A stretch of 64,000 nt of DNA from Megascapheus bottae. Its lineage: Eukaryota > Chordata > Mammalia > Rodentia > Geomyidae. Below the pieces are notes generated by a model. The model saw nothing but the letters and a program-made list of their open reading frames with translations, had not been told where the DNA came from and made no database searches. This document shows positions 54,405 through 64,000 of the stretch, in pieces. Positions within the stretch are counted from its first letter, which is position 1, and each line of letters starts with the position of its first letter. The stretch lies in the NCBI GenBank assembly GCA_024803745.1, contig JANJXV010000037.1, forward strand, positions 5,655,001 to 5,719,000. The letters run 5' to 3'. The translations under genes were made by a program, and so were the position numbers.

Positions 54405-55362
54405 CATATGAAAATGCAAATCAAAACAACTTTGAGATTATACCTTACTCCAGTTAGAATGGGCATGATCAAGAAATCTAATAACAACAGGTGCTGGCCG
54501 GGAGGTGGCCAGGAGGGATCACTACTACACTGTTGGTGGGAGTTTAAACTCATTCAGTCACTAGGGAAAGCAATATAGCAATTCCTCAAATGAATAAACA
54601 TAGAGTTCCCCTATGACCCACCAATTCTACTTGGCATTTACCCAAAAGTCCAGAAACAAGGCCATACTAATGCCACTAATACAATGGTGTTCATTGTAGC
54701 ATTGTTTACCATAGGGAAGATATGGAACCAACCCAGATGCCCCTCAGTAAATGATTGGATCAAGAAGATGTGGTATTTATACACAATGGAATTCTATGCT
54801 GCCCTCAGAAAGAACGACATCGCCCCATTTGTAAGGAAATGGAAAGTCTTAGAAAAAAATCCTATTAAGTGAAATAAGCCAGACCCAAAGGAGCATAGGC
54901 TCAATGATTTCCCTCATTTGTAATAATTAGTACACATCTAGGATTCTCCTCGCAGAGGATCACAATAGCTCAAAACCTACGTACATATGGTCATACGGAA
55001 TGAGATTAACAAAATGAACTTTTGGTTATAAAAACAAGAGGTTTGCCTTTATGATTGTTATTCTTAATGTACTATGCAAATTATTTCTTTTCTCTTGTGA
55101 TTTTTTTCCACTTATGGTTAATCTTATGTGGCTACTGTATCTGACTTTGTTACCTGGTATTATGTAAATACATTTATTTGTTTATGTGAAATAGGAAGAG
55201 AAGTGGTAAAACAAATTGACTTGGAGGGGGAGAGAAGAGGGAAAGAGGGACAGAAATATGAGAAGGGGTATCAAGGTTCAAGAAGTAACTTACCCACTAC
55301 CAGATGAACATAACTGTAACCCCCCTATTCATTATCTGAACAATAAAATACAATAAAAAGAA
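54405..55362 (+). mobile_element. L1 copy, 5'-truncated, with alternate 3'UTR
   Basis: Begins in the ORF2 C-terminus ('[18 protein letters not shown]') and ends 'tgaacaataaaatacaataa'. Its 3'UTR ('cacttatggttaatcttatg', 'gagaaggggtatcaaggttc') matches 28560-28815, not the L1-B type. 'ccaggccaga' at 54395-54404 matches 'tcaggccaga' at 55363-55372. Confidence 0.9.
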
Positions 55363-55372
55363 TCAGGCCAGA

Positions 55373-56844
55373 GTTGGAATGGATTTTCTGGGATGAAGAT
55401 AGGTTCCTAGCTCAAGAGTTGGTTGACTTAATGTAGAAATGCGATGTCCTTAGGTATGTAAGGGAGATGTGTTTCAGGACTGTGAACAGATACCAGCAAA
55501 TGTAGATGTTCAAGACCCTTCTATAAAAAGATGTTGAGGGGGGGTAGACAGTTGGAGAGATGAATACTAAACAATCAAAGTATTCAACATATTTGAAAAT
55601 GAATCAGGTACCTTGAGGAGATGGGTATGGTTAATAGAGATGGAAGAGAATAATAGGAAAAAGGTGATATTGATCAAGATATATTATATTCACAAATTGG
55701 CATGTTGAAAGAGAACACTTTTGTGTAGTTACTGAATGATAGCAAGAAATTGATGACAAATTTGTATTTAAGCCATGATAGTTTCTTGTCTACTTTATAT
55801 CTAGATGACATGGAATGCCTACTACAATGTAAATCCTATGTAAATAGTTGTTATATTGGCACTATTGAGGGACTTGTAACATGAGGAAAGTCTGTCCATA
55901 TTCATAGTAAGTGTATTTCCCACCAAATGTTTCAATCAGCAGTTGACTGAATCCATAGATGAAGAACCCATGGAAGGCCAGGTGTACCATAGACACAGTG
56001 TGTCAGGCTGGAAGGGATTAGGCATGTTGTCATGAACAAATCTAGGGCCCAGACCAACAATGCTGGCAAGAATGTGCAGCAGTGAAATAATAACCAAAAG
56101 ACCATAAGAGGCATTGATCCCAAGTGTCAATGCTGGCAGTAGCCTAAATGGAATTCCCCAGATACTATTGGCCACTCCTTATCAACTGAGACGAGATAAT
56201 CTAGATCCACAGGCTGGTACTCTGCTAGAACAAGTAGGATCCTGAAAATTAGTTTACTGGAAATGATTACACAGGCAGAGAACAATTGCACTGAGTTGCA
56301 GCCACAGAAGGGAGAAGCCTGAGCAGTATGCTCAGTGGCAGCTAAATCTTTATCCTTTTGAAGACTTTTCCTGGACAGTAATGCTAGCCATAAGAATACT
56401 GTTTCTTCTACAAGTGCCAAATAACTTGTTCACTTAAGGAAATTAGGATATGATCCATGATCCCTACAACGTTCTTAGTCATATGATTCCACTATAGAAA
56501 ATGTCATTCATGGCTCTCTACTACTAATCTAATTAAAACATGTCCATATAGTCTTCAAGACGAGACTCTGAAGCATAAATCAAGAAAACCTTCTTTATTC
56601 CTCAATTTAAATTTTTTCATCACCTAGGTAGTTCTTCACTTAGATAATTCTTTCCCCATGTTTCTGGAGGAAGAAGTATTTAGTAGATATGGCTTGCTGT
56701 GACATCTGTCTTTATTATATTTTCTTGGACTATAACCACTTTAAACAACTTTCTATGTGTAAGTTTACTGATAAGATCTTTGTGGATAATGAAAGCCAGC
56801 ACTTACCAAATCTTTAAAATATTTTTGTACCAGGTGCTGCAGAT
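55373..56844. other. Mostly unique sequence
   Basis: No gene I can support. 55928-55985 may be a DNA-transposon remnant. Two overlapping minus-strand frames (56420-56127 and 56175-55936) are hydrophobic but unrecognised. Confidence 0.35.
55928..55985 (+). mobile_element. Possible Tigger/MER2-like DNA transposon remnant
   Basis: 'agcagttgactgaatccata' followed by 'gatgaagaacccatggaagg' resembles the 'ggttgaatccatggatgcagaacc' block of MER2-type elements, from memory. Short. Confidence 0.4.
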
Positions 56845-56854
56845 AAGAAGATAA

Positions 56855-57294
56855 TGGTTTCCCTCATTTGTCATAATCAGTAGAAACCTTGGGCTCTCCT
56901 AACAGAGATTTGCAATAGAGCAAAACCTTGATACAAAAGGCCACATAGTATGATGCTAAATGAAAGAATCTCTAGGATATAGAAACATAAGCCATATAAT
57001 GAATGATTGTTGTTCCTAAGGTACTATGTTATCTCTCATCTCTTTTGCTGTCCCTTGGTTATCTCATGTTGTTACAGTATCTCACTTTGTTACCTGATAT
57101 ATCAGATATATTTGTATTTGGTTATTTGAAATTGGATAGGGAAGGGGGGAAAACAAGATGAGGTTTGGGGGTGGGGGGAGGGAAATGGGGACCAAGACAT
57201 GTGAAAGGGTATCAATGTATGGGAATTAATGCACCATCTATCTGGCAAATATCATGTAACTCTTCTACTAATTACAATAAATATTATAGAAAAA
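56855..57294 (+). mobile_element. 5'-truncated L1 with 10-bp duplication
   Basis: Begins with the last ORF2 codons ('tggtttccctcatttgtcat') and contains the whole 3'UTR with the G-rich tract (57139-57190), ending 'aattacaataaatattatag'. 'aagaagataa' at 56845-56854 recurs at 57295-57304. Confidence 0.92.
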
Positions 57295-57413
57295 AAGAAG
57301 ATAAGCAATTGTGGTAGTCTCTCATAACTGCTGGTAAGTGATCTCTGATAACGTTTGTTGCATTTTGATTGACTTTATTAGAATCACATGCTACATGTTA
57401 CTTGTTAGTCTTT

Positions 57414-57634
57414 TTCTCTTAGTATTAGGAATTGAACTCAGGGCCTCACCCTCTCTTGTACCTTTTTCTTCAAGGATGGCACTCTACTACTTGAGCCACA
57501 AATCCACTTCTGGCTTTTTTTCTGGTTGATTGGAGGTAAGAATCTCATAGACTTTTCTGCTATGGCTGGTGTCAAACCTAATCTCTTCAGATGACAGCCT
57601 CCTGAGAAGGCTTGAGCTACCAGTACCTGGTTCT
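57414..57634 (-). mobile_element. B1-like/Geo dimeric SINE
   Basis: Plus-strand text 'aggaattgaactcagggcct', 'cactctactacttgagccac', 'gttgattggaggtaagaatc' and 'cagatgacagcctcctgaga' is the dimer in reverse. Confidence 0.78.
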
Positions 57635-59177
57635 ACATACTATTTTACATACAAATTTTAATATTTTAAGTTTAAAATTTGCCAGTTACTACCAAATTGG
57701 TTAATGGCTATATAGTAGAATATTCTTTCTCAGAAATAAAACCTTTCTGGTCTATTGACTAATCACTATTTTTCTGCTTCTTATTTAGACTATTGATATG
57801 AGTTTCTCAATGCCATTAAACCAGCTATTTACTATAGAATTGATAGCTTCCAGTCCTTTTTTGTAAATATTCCTAAATTCCTAGACTTCATATCAATGAT
57901 TTGCTTATAGGTAGGTCAATTGTGTAGCTTCTTTTATGACTATGTTCTTATACTAACCCTGATTCCTCCTGAGGTTAATACCTTCATTCACATGCTCTTA
58001 TTGAGTAAAGTCAGAAGTCTTCACAACCATAAACACTCTAAATTGCTTCACATAGTGTAACCTATATCCAAGTCAGATATATTGTACAAAGGTTCTTAAA
58101 AAATAAAGCTCATTGCAAACTGGATTCTTGTCTTCAGAAAGTGCAGGCTGATGGTCTATATGTATTTGTAAATTTATTTCAACTTTGACTATTCTAATGT
58201 CAAAGAGTAGTTGTTTCTTTCTGTGAAGGACACAAAACCTGATGTATTATTTTCTTTTTCCCACTGGCTTTTTATAAAGGCAGGTCCATTGAAACATTTT
58301 AGATCTGCCAAGTAAAGAAAGTTTGCATTCTTAGTGTCCATTTAACATCCGAAGTAAAAGTATGCACATTGGAATTGACCTTGAATGGGGAGGAGAGAGT
58401 GATGTGTGAAATTAACGATGGGAAAAGGAGCCATCTTCCAGCTTCAGTCTCCTCACAATTGGAGCCATTGCCCAAAGATTCCAAGTGATACTTCTTTTGT
58501 AAAAAAAAATATGGAAAGATCCCTATAGGCTTTATAAACAGAGAGGTGAGCTGAGTGGTGGAAAGCAGACCGAAGAACTTGTTTCCTCTGCTAGCTGAAA
58601 CAGTATTTTCCTTTTAAAATAGTATTGAAGGAAGGCAAACCTCTAGACCTGCATATTTGTAGCTTAACACTGTAATTTATTTCTCCTGGCAGTGGTGGCA
58701 ATATTCTTAGCTTTATGGAGCAAAGAAAAAAATAATTCTTACATTTTGAAATGGACAAAGCTCTGGGAAGAAAAAAATCAGGATTTTGACTTTCACTATG
58801 GAAGGAGGAAAGTAGACCATGGAATAGTAAACATTTCATTGTTCATCTGAGAATTTTGGAAAGTACTTACAGGGCAGCATTATATACTCAAATTTTCTAA
58901 ATATACAAGTCAGATTTCCAAAATATTCCTGAATTAAAAGGCTCAATCACTCATAGTAATGGATGCATAAGAAGGTTTTGGAATTGAAGAAGCATGGTAG
59001 AAACGGTAGCACATGCTTCTTTGTGTATTAGATATCCTTTAACTTTAATATTTTGCAAAATAAAATACAATGCTATTGAGATAAACTATCTGAATTGAGA
59101 ACGCAGAGAATTCAGTATAAAATAGCTTAGCTATGTGGAGCTAATGTATCCCAGATCTCAGGACTTTTATTCTTCCA
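57635..59177. other. Unique AT-rich sequence, no gene seen
   Basis: 1.5 kb without a recognised repeat. Minus-strand frames at 58299-58484 and 58591-58839 have no motif. Confidence 0.4.
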
Positions 59178-59187
59178 CATAGTTCTT

Positions 59188-59401
59188 TTTTCTTTCTTTC
59201 TTTCTTTCTTTTTTTTGCCAGTTCTGGGCTTGAGCTCAGGGCTTGAGCATTGTCCTTGGGCTTTCTCAAGGCTGGCACTCTACCACTTAAGCCTCAGCAC
59301 CACTTCTGGCTTTTTTCTATGTATGTGGTACCAAGGAATAGAACCCGGGTCTTTGTGCATGCTAGGCAAGCACTCTATCACTAGGCCAATCTTCTGGCCC
59401 C
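59188..59401 (-). mobile_element. IDL-Geo SINE with 10-bp duplication
   Basis: A complete dimer in reverse ('ttgccagttctgggcttgag', 'tctaccacttaagcctcagc', 'catgctaggcaagcactcta') with its tail as (TTTC)n at 59190-59213. 'catagttctt' at 59178-59187 recurs at 59402-59411. Confidence 0.92.
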
Positions 59402-59444
59402 CATAGTTCTTGAATGATGTAAATTACATGAAATATGTGCTCAC

Positions 59445-60640
59445 ATCAACTTTTTTTTAAAATTCTTATTGTAGCTCTGGTGTAGAGTGGAGTTCCAACT
59501 TTATGAAGTAGGTAATGAGTAATGAGTATAATTCTTACTGAATCATGTCTCCCCTTCAGTGGTGCTCTCCCAGTTTTCCCCCTCCTATTTCCACCACCAA
59601 TATATCCAGTTCATTTTCCATATGGTATCCAGTGGGTGTCACTGCTATATTTGTTCACTCTTGTTCCATCTTTTATGTTCTCTCCCACACCCTCCCAAAT
59701 ACAACTTACCAACAAAACAAAGGGAGAAGAAAACAAAACCAGAAAAAAATGGAAACTAAAAAATATGTAGCAAAGTATGCAACTAGCAGAATAAATAGAA
59801 AGCCAGCAGAATGGGAGAACATCTTCACTAGCAATAGACCAGACAAAGGCCTGATATCTCAAATATGCTTAAAGCTCAAAAAATTAACCCTCCATCCTGA
59901 AACTAAACCCTTAGTAATCCAATTAATACATGGGCTAAAGACTCAAAGATTGACTACTTAGATGAAAAAAAAAACAAAATAAAAAGAAAGGCCAGTAGTC
60001 AAATGAAGTGTCCAACATCTCTGGTCACAAAAGAAATGCAAATCAAAGCAACATTGAGATCTCTCCTCATTTCAGTTAGAATAGTCATTAGCAGGAAAAC
60101 CAACAATATCTGATGTTGGCAGGGATGTGGCCAAAGGAAATGCTACTATACTGTTGGGGGGAACATAAACTCATTCAACCTCTCTGGAAAGCAACATGGA
60201 AGGTCCTTAAAAAAACTAAACATAGAGCTTCCCTAGGACTCAGCAACCCCACTTCTTGGCAATTATTCAATGGACCACAAACTAGGCCACACTAAATTCT
60301 CTAGCACAACAGTGTTTATTTCAGCATTGTTAACCATAGCCAAGATATGGAATCAATGCAGATGTTCCTCAATGGACATCTTGATTGAATCAAGATGTGG
60401 TATATGTGGTACATATACACAATACAATTCTACCCATCCATCAGAAATAATGACAGTGTACCATTTGTAAGGAAATAGAAACACTTGGAAAAAATTATGT
60501 TAGGTGAAATAAGACAGAGCCAAAGAAACATAGGCTGCATGGTTTTCCTCATTTGTGGTAATTAGAATGTCTATAAATCTACAGGTAAATAAACTGAATG
60601 ATTAAAATAAATAAATAAATATTAACATATATATGCACAC
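59445..60640. mobile_element. L1 copy with head-to-head segments (inverted)
   Basis: 59445-59690 looks like a minus-strand L1 3'UTR ('tcttattgtagctctggtgt', 'ccccttcagtggtgctctcc'). 59740-60640 is plus-strand ORF2 C-terminus ('QKNGN'-like lead, then 'catctctggtcacaaaagaa', 'gttggcagggatgtggccaa', 'tgtttatttcagcattgtta') and early 3'UTR. The layout fits twin priming of a minus-strand insertion, but no flanking duplication was found. Ends in an AAAT repeat near 60606-60622. Confidence 0.65.
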
Positions 60641-60644
60641 AGTG

Positions 60645-61343
60645 GGACATGGTCAATTACATAGGATTTTGGTTCTATTCCCATGCTGAGGTCAAAGGAG
60701 CACATTGATGAATAGCAAATTGGTGTCTTGGAAAAGTGACAGGTTAATCTTAGTGTCTTTGGAGCTGGTGTGTGAGCAAAAACAAGAGAGCTCCAAATTC
60801 TTTATTTTCAGCAAATCATTAATTGGTGCCTTTGCAATTTGTTTGAGAATGAGGCTTACTATGATGCTTCAGATGAAATGCAATGATGCTTATTAATATG
60901 CAGAAAAGATGCCAGTAGCAATAGGAAGGAGAAGGGCCCCCTAAATCTGAACAAACATCACCATATTTTTGTTCTTATGTAACAAAATCATGTGATGGCC
61001 TGGAATAATAGGCTGGCATTGAGAATTTCACTGGGCTCCCTGAGGCATGTGCTTCTTCATTTGAATTGTTGGCATCTGATTAATGCCCACAAGATTTGTC
61101 TCTCAGAGATTACAATGAGGCAAGTCAACTAGTACCTAGACAAACTTTCAGATTCTCCACTACAACTACCACCACGACCACTAAGACTTCCAAGAATCCA
61201 TTTAACATGATAGTACTCCTGCATCTCACACTTCCTTCCCACTTTAATAAGAGGTGGATTCTCATTTCATTCCAGCATATTACATATTTTAGAAGCATTA
61301 TTTTAAGTTATTTTTAAATTATGAATGCAATCGCTTATTTAAC
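60645..61343. other. Unique sequence, possible conserved non-coding block
   Basis: No repeat or gene recognised. 60780-61090 is single-copy-looking text with 'gatgcttattaatatgcaga' and 'catctgattaatgcccac'; conservation is untested. Confidence 0.35.
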
Positions 61344-61352
61344 AAAACTTGA

Positions 61353-61622
61353 CTGCCAGGTGCGATGGCTCACCTCTGTAATCCTAGCTACTCAGGAGGC
61401 TGAGATCTGAGAATCACAGTTCAAAGTCAGCCCAAGCACTATAAACCTATGAGACTCTTCTCTCCAATTAATCTCTAGAAAATGGAAGGTGGGGCTGTGG
61501 CTCAGGGGTAGGGTGGTAGCCTTGAGCTGAAGAGCTCGAGGACAGCATCCAGGCCCAGAGTTCAATCCCATGACATACAAAACAAAGCAAAAAAAAAAAA
61601 AAAAGAAAAAGAAAAAAAAAAG
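61353..61622 (+). mobile_element. B1-like/Geo dimeric SINE with 9-bp duplication
   Basis: 'gatggctcacctctgtaatc', 'actcaggaggctgagatctg', then 'ggggctgtggctcaggggta', 'tagccttgagctgaagagct' and an A/G tail. 'aaaacttga' at 61344-61352 recurs at 61623-61631. Confidence 0.9.
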
Positions 61623-61649
61623 AAAACTTGAATGACATAGCTTGCCCTC

Positions 61650-61693
61650 TCTCTCTCTGTCTCTCTCTGTCTCTCTCTCTGTCTCTGTCTCTG

Positions 61694-61729
<36 letters not shown>

Positions 61730-61731
61730 TC
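61650..61731. repeat. (CTCTGT)n/(CT)n microsatellite
   Basis: CT units with regular GT interruptions, about 20 bases beyond the SINE duplication. The frames through it are low-complexity. Confidence 0.96.
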
Positions 61732-61734
61732 ATG

Positions 61735-63110
61735 CCTGATTCTCATCTTTTTCATCAATTTCAATCATTCCCACTTCTCAGGCTATTTTCATAGGCCAAT
61801 AACTCTCTGTCTGGCCACACCCCACTCCTAATGGCATTCTATATTCACCTGCTTTTTCTGTATCTTTTCCTTGGTTTCCACTGGTAACAGAATTTTGGAA
61901 AAGAAACCTTTTCTTTCTGCATTGTGCTCAGTGTAACACCTTTTATCTAGTTAGCCAAGTCAGAACCTCAGAAATGATCTCAGATTATTTTCTCTTGTTG
62001 AGTTTGCACTTAGAATGGATTAATATACCTTGGAGCAGATACTTTGAGTTGTAGGTTCAAATATGACCAGTATATCTGTATAGCAGTCTCCAGGGAAATT
62101 TTGCACAGATGTGATTATGAGTACTGGTTGTAGCTATATGTCTAATATGGTTTGTTTTGTTTTGTTGCTAGTACTGCAGATACATGGTTCACACATGGAT
62201 TTCAAATACTCTTTGTGATGAGGAAGACTTAGAGAGATGGATTACAGTGCTATTTTCAGGAATTAAATAGATATCAGGAAAGAAACACGTAGTTCATATG
62301 AGAAAGTAATGATCCTGAGAAGAAAGGGCCTTCACTGTTATCTGGAAAAATAGATAGTAGGGAGACTCTATTAGCAGGTCTTGGCTTCAGATTACCTGAG
62401 TGAGTATAAGAAAGAGACAAGATGTGAGCTTTTCCACAATGAGTGTGGAACTGAATGTAGGATCACTTAAAGAGAGGAGTACTACAGAATCCTCTTAGGA
62501 TCCACATCACAAATCTTGTGAAATTAAAACCCATTTCAGAGGCTGGCTTTTTGCATGTGCTTGTCTTCATCCAGTAGCCTGAAGCACATCCTTTGCCCAG
62601 GAACTTCTCTACCACAAGCACAGGCATGCATGGTTATCACTGAAGCTATTAGCTTCTCATGCATGTGCAATCCAGAATTTGGATAAGCTAGCATTCTACA
62701 GAGCAATTTGAATGGGAGGTAGATGCTGGCACACAAATGTTTTCTCTTTGTTTAGAAGATGGAGCAGAGGTGGTTTCCCTAAGACTCTATACTACCATTG
62801 TGAACCAATCAGTTAGCTTTTGGCCTGGGGGAAAATTTGATAAGATAGCCTTTTCTTGTTTGTCCATTGTGCCTGCTCTTAAATCAGCTAACTACACAAG
62901 CATGAGCATAGGGTCAGATTTGGGATTGACCACACTAAGCAAGGAATTGAATTACCTTTTCTTAAAGAGAAGTTCTCAAATTAAATCAGAAGATCAATGA
63001 ATACAGTATCTCATATAGATACTACAGATACAATACAGGTATTAATATTATACCTATTAATGCAATATACCACTTCCTTGGAGTGATTAATTTATCACTA
63101 ATTTTTTTTA
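61735..63110. other. Unique sequence, no gene seen
   Basis: The open frame at 62737-63000 (87 codons) is the longest here and has no motif I recognise. Confidence 0.4.
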
Positions 63111-63112
63111 AA

Positions 63113-63195
63113 ATGCCAGTTCTGGGGCTTGTTAGTTTTTATTGCTCAAGATTGACCTTCTACCACTGGAGCCATAGCTCCTTTTCTTTATCTAT
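63113..63195 (-). mobile_element. Geo-arm SINE fragment
   Basis: 'atgccagttctggggcttgt' and 'gaccttctaccactggagcc' are the Geo arm in reverse, cut off by the next element. Confidence 0.6.
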
Positions 63196-63204
63196 TGAGA
63201 ATGT

Positions 63205-63433
63205 GTGTGTACTGGGTCCTGAACTCAGGACTTAGTAGCTGTTTTGTAGGTTTTTTTTGTTCAGGGCTAACACTGTACCTCTTAAACCACAGCTTTACTT
63301 ACAGCTTTTTGGTAATTATTTGGATATAAAAGTTTCATTGACTTTACTGCCTGTTCTAGCTTTGAATTGCAATGCTCAGATTTCAGCCTCCTGGGCATTT
63401 AGGATTACAGGCATGAGCCACAGGTGCCCAGCT
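63205..63433 (-). mobile_element. B1-like/Geo dimeric SINE
   Basis: Plus-strand text 'actgggtcctgaactcagga', 'gtacctcttaaaccacagct', 'tttcagcctcctgggcattt' and 'aggattacaggcatgagcca' is a complete dimer in reverse. Confidence 0.8.
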
Positions 63434-64000
63434 GTCATTGATTTTTAATAGACTCTGTGTCTATATGCTTCTGACCTTCTTCCATCATCCAGGATTCATG
63501 GCTGTGTCATCAGAACATACTAAAACTTAGTAAAGTGGACAAATCAATAGATACGATTTTTAAACTTCCTCCAAATACTTTTGTGGACTTAGCTAGCAGA
63601 GGACACATACTCTAGTGTATCTTTGTTGAGAGTTAGTGTTAGTGAGGAACATTTGTAATTTTCTTAGTATATTGTGACTTTTAAAAAAAATATTGAATAG
63701 TAGAAAAATATCTGAAATGCTTTAGGATAAAAACAGAACTTTTAATCTTCCTTCCTGTTGACCAGACTTGCTGTTTTTATTTAATTTATTCACCCAAATT
63801 TTCTCTTTCTCTGGTTCAGGATCCTTCTGTTTCATTGGGTTCCATAGTTAAGATAAGGGTTCTGTGACCTTTGGTTCTCTTTCCATAGGCTTCTTTGAAG
63901 ATTAGCTGGGGCTAGTACAGGAAAAAAAAAAGGATTGAATATTGAGAGCCCTACATGTTTCATGCTGACATACATAGGCCCATTAAAAGGAGAATCATTA
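63434..64000. other. Unique sequence to the window end
   Basis: No repeat or gene recognised. Confidence 0.4.

Noticed and set aside
1..64000. Endogenous retrovirus or LTR element
   Set aside because: I found no LTR pair, primer-binding site or gag/pol/env-like frame; the reverse transcriptase seen is L1-type.
1..64000. A previously undescribed multi-gene system
   Set aside because: No cluster of intact genes exists in the window; all protein-like signals trace to L1, and the rest is non-coding.

Overview
This window is gene-poor mammalian DNA, most likely from a rodent. I found no protein-coding exon, no stand-alone RNA gene and no CRISPR or prokaryote-like locus. Almost every recognisable feature is a retrotransposon copy, and the open reading frames are short, low-complexity, or lie inside LINE/SINE copies. 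The most diagnostic repeat is a roughly 190-base dimeric SINE. Its left arm resembles the tRNA-Ala/ID family and its right arm has a core like 'ggctcaagtggtagagtgc'. I match this from memory to the IDL-Geo family of Geomyoidea (kangaroo rats, pocket mice, pocket gophers). Rodent is close to certain; Geomyoidea is an inference at about 0.65.

Layout. 1-8.06 kb: unique DNA with old MIR/L1M remnants and scattered SINEs. 8.06-12.08 kb: minus-strand L1 (L1-A) with its 5'UTR, ORF1 and the endonuclease third of ORF2; everything downstream is missing and a tiny L1 sits inside it. 12.1-13.5 kb: repeat-free AT-rich DNA with clustered TAAT-type motifs, a candidate conserved non-coding element. 13.6-20.4 kb: SINEs, microsatellites and ancient L1 3' ends. 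20.56-22.2 kb: 5'-truncated plus-strand L1. 22.2-26 kb: mostly unique DNA with L2/MIR. 26.3-30.9 kb: layered L1 remnants, including a twin-priming-type inversion with target-site duplications. 31-37.1 kb: unique DNA with SINEs and MIR. 37.388-44.118 kb: an end-to-end L1 (L1-B), flanked by 13-bp duplications, carrying two nested IDL-Geo SINEs and a very short L1 fragment; its ORF1 has lost most of its sequence and its ORF2 is frameshifted. 44.1-64 kb: B1-like/Geo SINEs, L2, young and ancient L1 3' ends, microsatellites and unique stretches.

There is no gene network to describe. What can be read is the insertion history: ancient L2/MIR/L1M, then B1-dID-like dimers, then several L1 lineages with different 3'UTRs, then IDL-Geo and B1-like/Geo SINEs inserted into them, with microsatellites grown from SINE and L1 tails. 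I did not find a convincing undescribed biological system. The most interesting items are the right arm shared by two SINE families with different left arms, the tandem repeats and long reading frames in the L1-A 5'UTR, the ORF1-deleted L1-B, and a few repeat-free blocks that could be regulatory. Coordinates of old repeats are approximate (about 10-40 bases); duplications were read by eye.
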